From an uncultured Lachnospiraceae bacterium (GTDB taxonomy: Bacteria; Bacillota; Clostridia; Lachnospirales; Lachnospiraceae), in NCBI GenBank assembly GCA_910584915.1, contig CAJUDM010000033.1, positions 1-41,635 on the forward strand: a stretch of DNA of 41,635 nt, given 5' to 3'. The position numbers and the translations under genes are program-made. Below are positions 28,854 to 36,654 of the stretch, piece by piece (the stretch's first letter is position 1; each line of letters starts with the position of its first letter). Under the pieces are notes generated by a model that saw nothing but the letters and a program-made list of their open reading frames with translations, did no database searches and was not told the origin of the DNA.

Positions 28854-30476
28854 TTATATGAAATCCATCAGATTGACCTGCATGATCTTGCCGGTCGCCT
28901 TCAGCGCCGCCTCATAGGTCATCTCCGCGCTCGTAAGCTGTACCACCGCCTCCGACAGATCCACATCTTCATTCTCGGACTTCAATATCTCAAACGTGGA
29001 TTTCTGGGAGGAAAGCCTGCTGCTCACAAGTTCCAGCCGGCTGCCTCTTGCGCCGCAGCTCGTCACCGCCACATTCACCTCGTTCAGGAATCCCTGCATC
29101 GCGGTAAGCCCGCCGGAAAACTTCTTCTGCACCACCTCTTTTTCGTAGGTGAACGCCTTGTTTGCCGCATCAAGCTGATCCTGAAGCTCCTTCTGTTTTG
29201 TGGGATCTTCCTCCTTATCCAGCATGCCTTTCAGGGAGGATATCACATTCTCGATCTTCTGGATCTTCTCGAGCGCCTGCACCATATCGTCCACTTCCCT
29301 CGTTACCGCCGGATTGAAAGCCTCCTCGGCTATCGTGTTGACCTGAAGGCGCTGGTTGAAGCCCACATCGTACTCGATCACCTGGCGTTCCTCGCCATGG
29401 ATCAGGTACTTCGGATTATATACGATATCATCCGAAGTTGCAGGAGGGGTTATAGCCCCCGGCGACACATCGAGATTTCCATCCTCCCCCGCCGCCACAC
29501 AGTAGAAATAGTGTTCCGGCTTCAGGTCGCCGTCCTTAAACTCTGTTTTCTGATAAGTCACCCTGATCTCGCCCTCATTCACACCAGTCGTGAGAGGATC
29601 ATCCAACACACCGGACATCTCCCTGTAAATATCTTCTCCCAGGAGCAGTTCACCCGTATCCGAAAGATATACCACTTCATTCGGCCCTATGTTCATATAG
29701 GGGCTGGGGACAGATGTGGATTTCGCTTCCCTGGCCGCTGTCACTGTCTTTGTCGTATAGCCCATCGCATCTTTCACCATATACTCGATCGCCGGCTTTA
29801 CATTCTCATCACACATCTTGTAGGACAGCCTGATCCGGTGGTATTCCCCTTTATCGATCATCTGTTCCTTAACACCGGCGTAATCTTCCTGTGTCCCCTC
29901 TTTCAGATTTGTCAGGTCGAGGTATGTGCCGGCATTGTTCGGATCTTCATAACTTGTATTGACGAACATATTCGTCTTCAGATCTGAAGCGGAAAGCTGC
30001 TCGGTGATCTGGTATGTTTTCTTCGTATCCTCCTTGAACATCAGCGAACTCTCCGTTCTGTAGCCCGTAAAGATATACCGCCCCGCGTAGTCCGCATCCC
30101 CGGTAGCGTAAACTTCCTTCTGGAGGGACTTGAGCTGTTCTAAGATGATATTCCGGTCCGCGCTGGTCAGATACTCGTTGGCGCCTTTGTCATACTGTTT
30201 TATCATATCCGTGATCACATCCGTCACCTGCTGCATGGCATCCTCGGTCGTCTTTAACCACGCATCCGCGTCCTTCGCGTTGCGGGAATAATACTGCGTG
30301 ATCTCCGTCACGCTGCTGCGCAGCCTTAAAGAGCGGATCGCCACGATCGGATCGTCCGAAGGGCGCACGATCTTCTTTCCCGAGGAAACCTGGCTGCCGC
30401 GGTGATCCTCCGCCACCTTCGCCAGATTGATATTGGAAAGCGAATTGTTCTGCATAATCTTATTTGTGATTCTCAT
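28854..30476 (-). CDS. flgL: hook-filament junction protein FlgL (HAP3)
   Basis: FlgL joins the hook-associated FlgK to the filament. Both flagellin-like ends are present: MRITNKIMQNNSLSNIN, then VSSGKKIVRPSDDPIVAIR near the N-terminus, and the C-terminal helix LSEAVVQLTSAEMTYEAALKATGKIMQVNLMDFI. At about 540 residues it is far longer than the usual FlgL of about 300. The extra 240 or so residues sit in the exposed centre (about 160-410). ATG 30474-30476 is chosen on family grounds; the nearest SD (AAAGGG) is a longish 13 nt away. Confidence 0.93.
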   Translation of the reverse strand: MRITNKIMQNNSLSNINLAKVAEDHRGSQVSSGKKIVRPSDDPIVAIRSLRLRSSVTEITQYYSRNAKDADAWLKTTEDAMQQVTDVITDMIKQYDKGANEYLTSADRNIILEQLKSLQKEVYATGDADYAGRYIFTGYRTESSLMFKEDTKKTYQITEQLSASDLKTNMFVNTSYEDPNNAGTYLDLTNLKEGTQEDYAGVKEQMIDKGEYHRIRLSYKMCDENVKPAIEYMVKDAMGYTTKTVTAAREAKSTSVPSPYMNIGPNEVVYLSDTGELLLGEDIYREMSGVLDDPLTTGVNEGEIRVTYQKTEFKDGDLKPEHYFYCVAAGEDGNLDVSPGAITPPATSDDIVYNPKYLIHGEERQVIEYDVGFNQRLQVNTIAEEAFNPAVTREVDDMVQALEKIQKIENVISSLKGMLDKEEDPTKQKELQDQLDAANKAFTYEKEVVQKKFSGGLTAMQGFLNEVNVAVTSCGARGSRLELVSSRLSSQKSTFEILKSENEDVDLSEAVVQLTSAEMTYEAALKATGKIMQVNLMDFI

Positions 30477-30618
30477 ACTGGTAACCATGCCCTTTCTGCG
30501 GCCTGCAGCCTGTCGTACATGCCTTTTACACACTGTGCAGACGCAACTGTATTTTAATAACTGTCAGACGTCCCGGCGCGCTCCCGGCACATTCCGCCTG
30601 TTTAATGCCCGCCGCGGC

Positions 30619-32535
30619 TTATACTCCTGTCTCCAGGATCAGCCTGTCGTATATCTCCGAAAAAGTGGATATCATCTTACACGCCAGCGTATAGCTGTCC
30701 TGCAGATGCACCACGCTGAGGGCCTCCTCATCCTCATCCACACCCGAGATCGAAAGCCTCTGATTCGCCAGGGATTTCTGCAGGATCAGATGATTCTCCT
30801 CAAATGTCTGCGCACTGCCCGCCGCCAGTGTGATATCCCCCAGAACACATGTCAGGAATTCTCCCGCATTGGCGCCCCTGAAGCTGAGTTTCTTATCATC
30901 GTTGAGGGTATCGAGGATCAGGACCATGTTGTCGTACTCCGATTCACCCTCTGTCTGGCTGTCTTTTGTCTTGACTCCCAACAACTCCGCATTGTCCTTC
31001 ACCGCATTGAGTATCGTAAAGTTGCCTGCTGTCATCCGGTAATAAGTGTCATCCTGGCAGGAGATCGTATAGGACTGCCCCGCCTGATAATTCCCGGAAA
31101 ACAGATCCTCACTCTTTCCGCCGCCTGCATCGGCAAAGTCGAATTTTCCCTCCTTGCCGTCCGGATAGTCCGATGTGTACACCAGGCAGCCCGGCTTTCC
31201 GTCATCCGTGCAGCCGGAACTGAAGATAGCGTTCATGGACTGGGAAAAGAGCCTGAGCCACTCGTTCATCTGCTCCTGATAGTAGGGAATGCCCTGGTAA
31301 TCGATCGATGATCCTGTGGAGGCGTATTTCCCGCTGATATCGATATCGATATGTTCTCCCTCCGCCAGCGTCAATGTATAACTGCACTTTCCGTCAGCAC
31401 CTCTCGTAAAGGACCAGCCGTCATATTTATAGAGCGTATTGCCGATATTGACCGTGCCTGCTTCCGCGAGAGTACATTTATTCAGATCCGTCAGATGCTC
31501 TGCGGTCACTTCAATTGTCACTGTCTGGCGCGGATTTCCGCCCACCGTGGTATTTCCCAGTCCGTCCTTCGCCACTGTCCCGCGGAAATTCTCCCCGTTA
31601 TTGCCGTCCCTCAGCTTTAAAAGCCCCGCCAGAGAACCGCCCATCTGGGAGTTCGCCGTGTTGAACAGATCGCCGTCCTCCCAGTAAATATCATACAACC
31701 CGGCGATATCACTCTGATTCACTTTGTCGTTCGCGCCTTTCGCGCGGCATTCCAGTTCAAACCTTCTGTCGTTATCCACTAACACCTGGCCGCCGGCGAT
31801 CCTCACCATATAGCGGTGCGCACCGGTCTCCCTGTCCGGATCATTGGTATCATGGATCGGCGTCTCCTCCACCTTCACATCCACGATCTGGGATAATTCA
31901 TCCACCAGCATATCTCTCTTATCGCGCAGCTCATTGGCGTTCGTACCGGAGAGTTCGATCACATTGATCTGCTTGTTCAGCACCATGATCTCCTTGGAGA
32001 TGGCGTTGATCTTATCCACCTTTACCCTGATCTCATCGTTGACATCTTTCTGAAGCCTTGACAGATTTTCCGCGGAACTGTTGAAATACTCCACCAGTTT
32101 TTCCGCCGCGCCGATATAATCTTTCTTCGCGGTGGCGTCGCCGGCATTTTTCATGACCTCCTGAGAGCCCGCCGCCTTCAGCGCTGTAAATATCGACGAA
32201 AATCCGGTCTTACCGTCATCGGTAAAATAGTCCTGGATCATCTGCATATAATAATTCTTCGAGCTGTACTCCCCGTAGCTGGTCTCATTTTCCCGGTATT
32301 TTATATCGTAGAATTCATCCCGGATCCTCTCGATCGCCAGCGTCTTTACACCGCCGCCCGCGCAGCCGTAACTCGCGAAGATACGCATCGGATCCGCCGC
32401 CTGCTGCACGACTCTCTGTCTGCTGTAGCCTCCGGTATCGGCATTTGATATATTATTCGCAGCTGTATTTAAAGAAGCATTCGCAGCCCGAAGGCCCGAT
32501 CCCGCTATCATAAGTCCGGCAAAAGTAGAAGCCAT
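30619..32535 (-). CDS. flgK: hook-associated protein FlgK, second copy
   Basis: FlgK (HAP1) forms the first ring between hook and filament. The conserved N-terminus (FAGLMIAGSGLRAANASLNT, then AANNISNADTGGYSRQ) and C-terminus (SISGVDEDEEALSVVHLQ, then DSYTLACKMISTFSEIYDRL) are both present. At 638 residues it is longer than the neighbouring copy, and its centre differs almost completely from it. ATG 32533-32535 has AGGAGG upstream; the frame is open 50 codons further through a repeat-rich spacer with no family similarity. Whether both copies enter one junction or serve alternate hooks is not shown. Confidence 0.92.
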   Translation of the reverse strand: MASTFAGLMIAGSGLRAANASLNTAANNISNADTGGYSRQRVVQQAADPMRIFASYGCAGGGVKTLAIERIRDEFYDIKYRENETSYGEYSSKNYYMQMIQDYFTDDGKTGFSSIFTALKAAGSQEVMKNAGDATAKKDYIGAAEKLVEYFNSSAENLSRLQKDVNDEIRVKVDKINAISKEIMVLNKQINVIELSGTNANELRDKRDMLVDELSQIVDVKVEETPIHDTNDPDRETGAHRYMVRIAGGQVLVDNDRRFELECRAKGANDKVNQSDIAGLYDIYWEDGDLFNTANSQMGGSLAGLLKLRDGNNGENFRGTVAKDGLGNTTVGGNPRQTVTIEVTAEHLTDLNKCTLAEAGTVNIGNTLYKYDGWSFTRGADGKCSYTLTLAEGEHIDIDISGKYASTGSSIDYQGIPYYQEQMNEWLRLFSQSMNAIFSSGCTDDGKPGCLVYTSDYPDGKEGKFDFADAGGGKSEDLFSGNYQAGQSYTISCQDDTYYRMTAGNFTILNAVKDNAELLGVKTKDSQTEGESEYDNMVLILDTLNDDKKLSFRGANAGEFLTCVLGDITLAAGSAQTFEENHLILQKSLANQRLSISGVDEDEEALSVVHLQDSYTLACKMISTFSEIYDRLILETGV

Positions 32536-32550
32536 TTTTATTCCTCCTGA

Positions 32551-32701
32551 TTCCAGTTCCGCATGCGCCCTGCCAGTACACCTATGCCGAAGACATATTT
32601 CCAGCCGCTCTGCGTCTGTAAATTGTCTTGTGCACTGTCCGGGCTTATGCTGTTCCAGTCCCGCATGCGTCCTGCCTCGGCACACGCTGTTCCAGTTCCG
32701 C
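32551..32701. repeat. direct repeats between the two flgK genes
   Basis: A 24-bp imperfect repeat at 32551-32574 and 32653-32676 (two mismatches, core TTCCAGTTCCGCATGCG) is followed by a third partial copy, TTCCAGTTCCGC, at 32690-32701. Each full copy contains the palindrome GCATGC. The spacer has no gene. The repeats may be scars of the duplication that gave two flgK genes, or recombination sites. Confidence 0.65.
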
Positions 32702-32707
32702 TATTTA

Positions 32708-34306
32708 TTATGCCCCGAATTGGTTCAGCATATTTTCCAGCATATTGTTGAGTGTCGTTATATATCTGCTCGCCACATTATAGGCGTTCTGAAACCTGAT
32801 CATAAACTGCAGTTCCTCATCGGATGAGACGCCGAGCACCTGCTCCCTCGCAAAGTTTGCCTCCTCCTGTGTGTCGAGCTGGTATTCATACAGCAGCCTG
32901 TTGACTTCGCCCGTGTTGGATACCTGATTGACCAGATCCCTGTAGTAATCTTTGTATGCCGATCTGCTTCCCGCGTTCGGATTCAGGTGATATTTCTGAT
33001 TCTCGAAGGCCTCCTTCAGCTTTGTCGTAGTCTCGTAATCTACCGAATCCTCCCCTTTGACAAAGTTCAGGAGCGCCGGCTGCTGTAAAAATTTCTGATT
33101 GACTGCAATATTGCCGATGTGCCATCCCTCGTCGGGATCCATCCCTTCCGTATTGATCCGCACAAACAGCGCATTGTCCTGATTCGTTGTCCCGTCCGTA
33201 TATCCGGCGTCCTTCAGGATCTGATTGATATCATTTGCGATACCGCTGATCAGCTGGTCAAACTCCGCCTGCACATTCATGATGACGGAAGGAGCTATCA
33301 GTCTGTTATAATCCTCCGCATCCCCGAGTTCATCGCAGTTGGCAGGATGGTCCCCTCTGACAAGCAGGAGGGATTTCAGCCGTCCGACATCCGTATTTGC
33401 AGCGGTGGATATCTCCCTCTCCAGATTGAAAACCCTGCCCTTCGCCACTTCCTCCGGCGGATAGAACTTCTCGCCGTTTTCATCTGTGCTGCTCTCTATG
33501 ATATGGGGCCAGAACGGCGTATAATATCCATAGTCGTTCTCATCCAGCAGCATCTCGTAGAATGTGGTGTTTTTCACAAAATCCACACCTTCTATCTGCA
33601 CCGACACATAGCCGTCCAGATTCTCCGAGTAAGAGATGTTGCACAGTTCCGACATCTGATCCAGGATATAGTTTCTCTCATCCCTGAAATCATTGGCGTG
33701 TTCCACGCCGCCCGCCTCGATCTTCACGATCTGCTTGTTGAGTTCCACAAGACGCTTTCCAAAGTCGTTCAGCTTGTCGACATCCTTTTTCACTTCCCTG
33801 TTCAGGTTGTTCTGGTAATCTATAAGGCTCTTATAGACGTTGGTCGCGCGCTCGATCAGCGTCTGCGCCTTGGAGACGAACAACCCCTGTGTCACCGCGC
33901 TGCTGGGATCCTCCGCGAGATCCTGTATCGCCACCCAGTAATCCTCGATCGCCTCCGCGAAGTTTCTGTCGCCGCTCTCGCCGAGCAGATCCTGCACATG
34001 CACCAGCGCTTCATAGTTCACTTCATAGAAAGCGCTTCTGCCGGATTCCCTTCGATATATCTGATCAAGGAAAAAATCTCTGACCTGCCTTGTCTCCGCA
34101 TAGCGGACGCCCATTCCGATCTCTTTGGCCGCCACGCTCACAGATGCGTCCGAGAGGACATTGTAATGACGTGTAGACTGCGATACCTGCTGCCTTGTGT
34201 AGCCCTTGGTATCTGTGTTAGATAAGTTGTGCGATGTTGTATTTAACGCGTCGGACGCGACTCTCAAAGCCGTTGTACCGACATATAATCCACTGAATAA
34301 AGACAT
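32708..34306 (-). CDS. flgK: hook-associated protein FlgK, first copy
   Basis: This 532-residue FlgK has the standard N-terminus (FSGLYVGTTALRVASDALNT, then SHNLSNTDTKGYTRQQV) and C-terminal segment (GVSSDEELQFMIRFQNAYNVASRYI). Its size matches typical FlgK (B. subtilis about 507). A coiled segment in the first third (NREVKKDVDKLNDFGKRLVEL) is shared in pattern with the second copy. It follows flgN by 16 nt, the usual flgM-flgN-flgK order. It is the more likely orthologue of single-copy FlgK. Confidence 0.95.
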   Translation of the reverse strand: MSLFSGLYVGTTALRVASDALNTTSHNLSNTDTKGYTRQQVSQSTRHYNVLSDASVSVAAKEIGMGVRYAETRQVRDFFLDQIYRRESGRSAFYEVNYEALVHVQDLLGESGDRNFAEAIEDYWVAIQDLAEDPSSAVTQGLFVSKAQTLIERATNVYKSLIDYQNNLNREVKKDVDKLNDFGKRLVELNKQIVKIEAGGVEHANDFRDERNYILDQMSELCNISYSENLDGYVSVQIEGVDFVKNTTFYEMLLDENDYGYYTPFWPHIIESSTDENGEKFYPPEEVAKGRVFNLEREISTAANTDVGRLKSLLLVRGDHPANCDELGDAEDYNRLIAPSVIMNVQAEFDQLISGIANDINQILKDAGYTDGTTNQDNALFVRINTEGMDPDEGWHIGNIAVNQKFLQQPALLNFVKGEDSVDYETTTKLKEAFENQKYHLNPNAGSRSAYKDYYRDLVNQVSNTGEVNRLLYEYQLDTQEEANFAREQVLGVSSDEELQFMIRFQNAYNVASRYITTLNNMLENMLNQFGA

Positions 34307-34322
34307 ACTCTCACCTCAAATG

Positions 34323-34841
34323 TTATTGTTTCGCATCAAATCCTCTTCGGGCTCCCCCCATAACAGAACCGTCATTATAAGCGTCTCTGTTATAGTTTGC
34401 CGTCTCGGGCGCGGATTTCATGGCGTGATAGACATTTAATTCAAACTGCGTCATCTCAAGCGCCTTTTCGATCAGTTCCAGATTGTGCTCGTTGATCTGT
34501 TTCATCCGGTAGACCACCGCCTTCAGCCGGTTCTGGCAGTCTTCCATCTTCTGCCTCTCCACCGGCCTCCGCTCCAGTATCCTGACCATATCCGCCAGTT
34601 TCAGTGCCTCAACATCCGTGTTAAGTACGCCTGCAATTTCCTTCATCACATTGCGTCTTTCCTTCTCAATGTGATTGATCCTTGCCGCCGCAAGCTGCTC
34701 CTCGTCCGTGATAGCCTGCAGTGCCTCCAGATCCCCTCTGATGACAACGGGGGTCTTTTTCAAAGATAACTCCACCAGTGCCTCATACTCATCGCTTTCA
34801 CGATTTAATGTATCCATCAAATTTTCTATCAGGCTCGCCAC
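34323..34841 (-). CDS. flgN: FlgN-family chaperone for FlgK/FlgL (GTG start)
   Basis: FlgN binds the C-terminal helices of FlgK and FlgL and delivers them for export. The 172-residue protein is helical: SLIENLMDTLNRESDEYEAL at the start, a VVIRGDLEALQAITDEEQ turn and a long helix around MKQINEHNLELIEKALEM. It ends in a Gly/Ala-rich tail. The start codon is GTG at 34839-34841, with GAGGG 8 nt upstream. Position between flgM and flgK supports the call. Confidence 0.9.
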   Translation of the reverse strand: MASLIENLMDTLNRESDEYEALVELSLKKTPVVIRGDLEALQAITDEEQLAAARINHIEKERRNVMKEIAGVLNTDVEALKLADMVRILERRPVERQKMEDCQNRLKAVVYRMKQINEHNLELIEKALEMTQFELNVYHAMKSAPETANYNRDAYNDGSVMGGARRGFDAKQ

Positions 34842-34859
34842 CGGTTATTCCCTCACTTC

Positions 34860-35132
34860 TTAAATTTCTCCTGCCGCTCTCAGCAGTTTATCGGCAAATT
34901 TTTCGCCGCTCACATTGTAGGTGCCGTTGTTGACCGCCGTCCTGATCGGTTCCGTCACATCGTATCTGACATCCGGGGCATTTGCCACTGCCTGCTTTGC
35001 CACCTGGATCTCCCTGCCGAAATCGGAGATGACCACATCGTCCTTGCGTCCTGCGGACTCGGCCTTCTTCGCGGTTCCCGCCTTCTTGGTGTTATATACC
35101 TGCTGTACCTGGATATATGGATTGATCTTCAT
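34860..35132 (-). CDS. flgM: anti-sigma factor FlgM
   Basis: FlgM holds sigma-D (sigma-28) inactive until the hook-basal body is finished. The 90-residue protein has the expected unstructured first half and a C-terminal helical part (DVVISDFGREIQVAKQA, then RTAVNNGTYNVSGEKFADKLL). ATG has AAGGAGG upstream. Its own operon starts at a sigma-D promoter, giving the usual negative loop. Confidence 0.93.
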   Translation of the reverse strand: MKINPYIQVQQVYNTKKAGTAKKAESAGRKDDVVISDFGREIQVAKQAVANAPDVRYDVTEPIRTAVNNGTYNVSGEKFADKLLRAAGEI

Positions 35133-35206
35133 AACAGGTTCCTCCTTCTTCCGGAATCGCTTCCATGCTTCACCTGTAATTTTTGATTACATGTTTTATA
35201 CTTAAT

Positions 35207-35233
35207 GTATCGGATGTTTCGGAAAAGACTTTA
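35207..35233 (-). promoter_or_regulatory. sigma-D promoter of the flgM operon
   Basis: On the minus strand TAAA (35230-35233), exactly 15 nt, then TCCGATAC (35207-35214). It is 75 nt upstream of flgM and probably drives flgM-flgN-flgK-flgK-flgL-fliW-csrA. Confidence 0.88.
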
Positions 35234-35259
35234 GGGCGCACCGGAAAAATTTTCTTCCG

Positions 35260-35850
35260 TCAGCCTCCCGCCATCCGCCTCATGATCTTCTCACCGTTCT
35301 CCTTCAGCCATTTCCTGCGCGCTTTATAATCCGGCAGGATCCTCTCCACTTCGCGCCAAAAAAGCGGGGAATGGTTCATCTCCCGCCTGTGGCAGAGTTC
35401 GTGTACTACTACATAATCGATGATCTCCGGCGGCGTCAGCATCAGCAGACAGTTAAAGTTCAGATTCCCTCTGCTGCTGCAACTTCCCCAGCGCGACCTC
35501 TGATTCCTGATCGTGATCCTGCCGTAGCTCACACCTGCCTGAGAAGCATAAAATGCCACTCTCCCGGGGATGTACTCCGCCGCCTCCTTCGCCAGTGTGC
35601 GCAGCTGCTCCACCGTGAGGAGTTCTGACGGTTCCACCCGCAGTTCCGCCTGCCGTCTCTCCATCCTCCGCATATTTTTTTCGATCCACGAAGATTTTTC
35701 TTCCAGAAAATTCCTGATCTCCCGGTCGGACATCCGATAGGGTGCCCGCACCGTAAGACGCAGATCCCCGTCTATCTGCAGCGCCACCGATCTACGTCCG
35801 CTGCGGACCACCCTGATGTCCCAGTCTTCCGAAAAGCTTTCCTTTCCCAT
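35260..35850 (-). CDS. YgjP/M48-type zinc metallopeptidase (DUF45)
   Basis: A 196-residue predicted metal-dependent peptidase of the YgjP/DUF45 group. The zinc site is visible as VVHELCHRREMNHSPLFW, with HELCH (HExxH type) giving two His ligands and a further His in MNHSP. The preceding RNQRSRWGSCSSRGNLNFN signature is also typical. The N-terminal half is Arg-rich and likely beta-stranded. The ATG at 35848-35850 has GAGGGAAAG upstream and lies inside the VWA gene, giving a 59-nt overlap in another frame, so the two are translationally coupled. Substrate unknown. Confidence 0.9.
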   Translation of the reverse strand: MGKESFSEDWDIRVVRSGRRSVALQIDGDLRLTVRAPYRMSDREIRNFLEEKSSWIEKNMRRMERRQAELRVEPSELLTVEQLRTLAKEAAEYIPGRVAFYASQAGVSYGRITIRNQRSRWGSCSSRGNLNFNCLLMLTPPEIIDYVVVHELCHRREMNHSPLFWREVERILPDYKARRKWLKENGEKIMRRMAGG

Positions 35851-36517
35851 TATCTTTCCCTCTGCCGCGCGTTTTATAATCCTTCTCTATCTTCTGTTTC
35901 CATCCCGCTCCCATGGGTGCCGCGCCGGGTGCCGCTGACCGCATGCAGCACAGCGCCGCCTCCACTGTCTCATAATTCAGGGCGATCCCTTCGCTGTCGT
36001 TGTGGAATGATACCGCCCGCTCCTCGCAGATTCCCATTTTCCCCGCTTCTTCAACCGCATCCATATTGGCTCCCAAAAAGATAAATTCCCAACCGTACTT
36101 TTCCTTCTCCCGGCTGATCATATCCTTCACCTTTCCGTAGCTGTATTTCCTGCTGGCATTCTCGAGCCCGTCCGTCGTGATCACAAAGATCACCTTTTCA
36201 GCCCGGTATTCCTCCGGCAGGCGTTTCTGGATATTGACCATCCTGGAGATCGTGTTTCCCACCGCGTCCAGCAGAGCCGTGCAGCCCCGGACATAGTAGT
36301 CCTCCTCCGTCAGCGGCTTTACGATCTGGATATCGAACCTGTCGTGGACCGTCTCTATCCTGTCATCGAAGAGCACCGTTGTGACATTCGCCTCACCCTC
36401 CTGCTTTTTCTGCTTCTCCAGCATCCCGTTAAATCCGCCGATGGTATCACTCTCAAGCCCTCCCATAGAGCCGCTCCTGTCCAGTATGAATACCAGTTCT
36501 GTAAGTCCTTTCTTCAT
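35792..36517 (-). CDS. von Willebrand factor A domain protein
   Basis: A 241-residue cytoplasmic VWA protein. The MIDAS metal site is complete: FILDRSGSMGG (DxSxS), the Thr in RGCTALLDAVG and the Asp in VITTDGLENAS. The domain covers about residues 5-190; no transmembrane segment or signal peptide is seen. The last 45 or so residues are Gly/Lys/Arg-rich low complexity and share DNA with the start of the peptidase gene. ATG 36515-36517 has AAGGAGG upstream; the frame is open for 17 more codons. VWA proteins often act with a partner (chaperone-like or sensing complexes), and pairing with the peptidase suggests a joint job, which is inference. Confidence 0.9.
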   Translation of the reverse strand: MKKGLTELVFILDRSGSMGGLESDTIGGFNGMLEKQKKQEGEANVTTVLFDDRIETVHDRFDIQIVKPLTEEDYYVRGCTALLDAVGNTISRMVNIQKRLPEEYRAEKVIFVITTDGLENASRKYSYGKVKDMISREKEKYGWEFIFLGANMDAVEEAGKMGICEERAVSFHNDSEGIALNYETVEAALCCMRSAAPGAAPMGAGWKQKIEKDYKTRGRGKDNGKGKLFGRLGHQGGPQRT

Positions 36518-36570
36518 CTTCGATTCCTCCTTTTTTCTTTGCATGATGTCAGTATATAAGCTTTTCAAAG

Positions 36571-36600
36571 AAAAAAGGTCATCTCACAGGCGACTTTTTT
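36571..36600 (-). terminator. terminator of the glycosidase operon
   Basis: On the minus strand AAAAAAGTC pairs with GACCTTTTTT with one bulged base, around the loop GCCTGTGAGAT. It lies 55 nt after the GH36 stop and is nearly symmetrical, so it might also act on the plus strand. Confidence 0.6.
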
Positions 36601-36654
36601 ACCGGGGTGCCAGGGGTGGCAGACGCACGGCCAGATATCCGCGGGACACACCCG

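Noticed and set aside
36530..36570. Promoter of the VWA gene (TATACT on the minus strand)
   Set aside because: No acceptable -35 hexamer at 16-18 nt; the nearest TTGAAA is only about 9 nt away.
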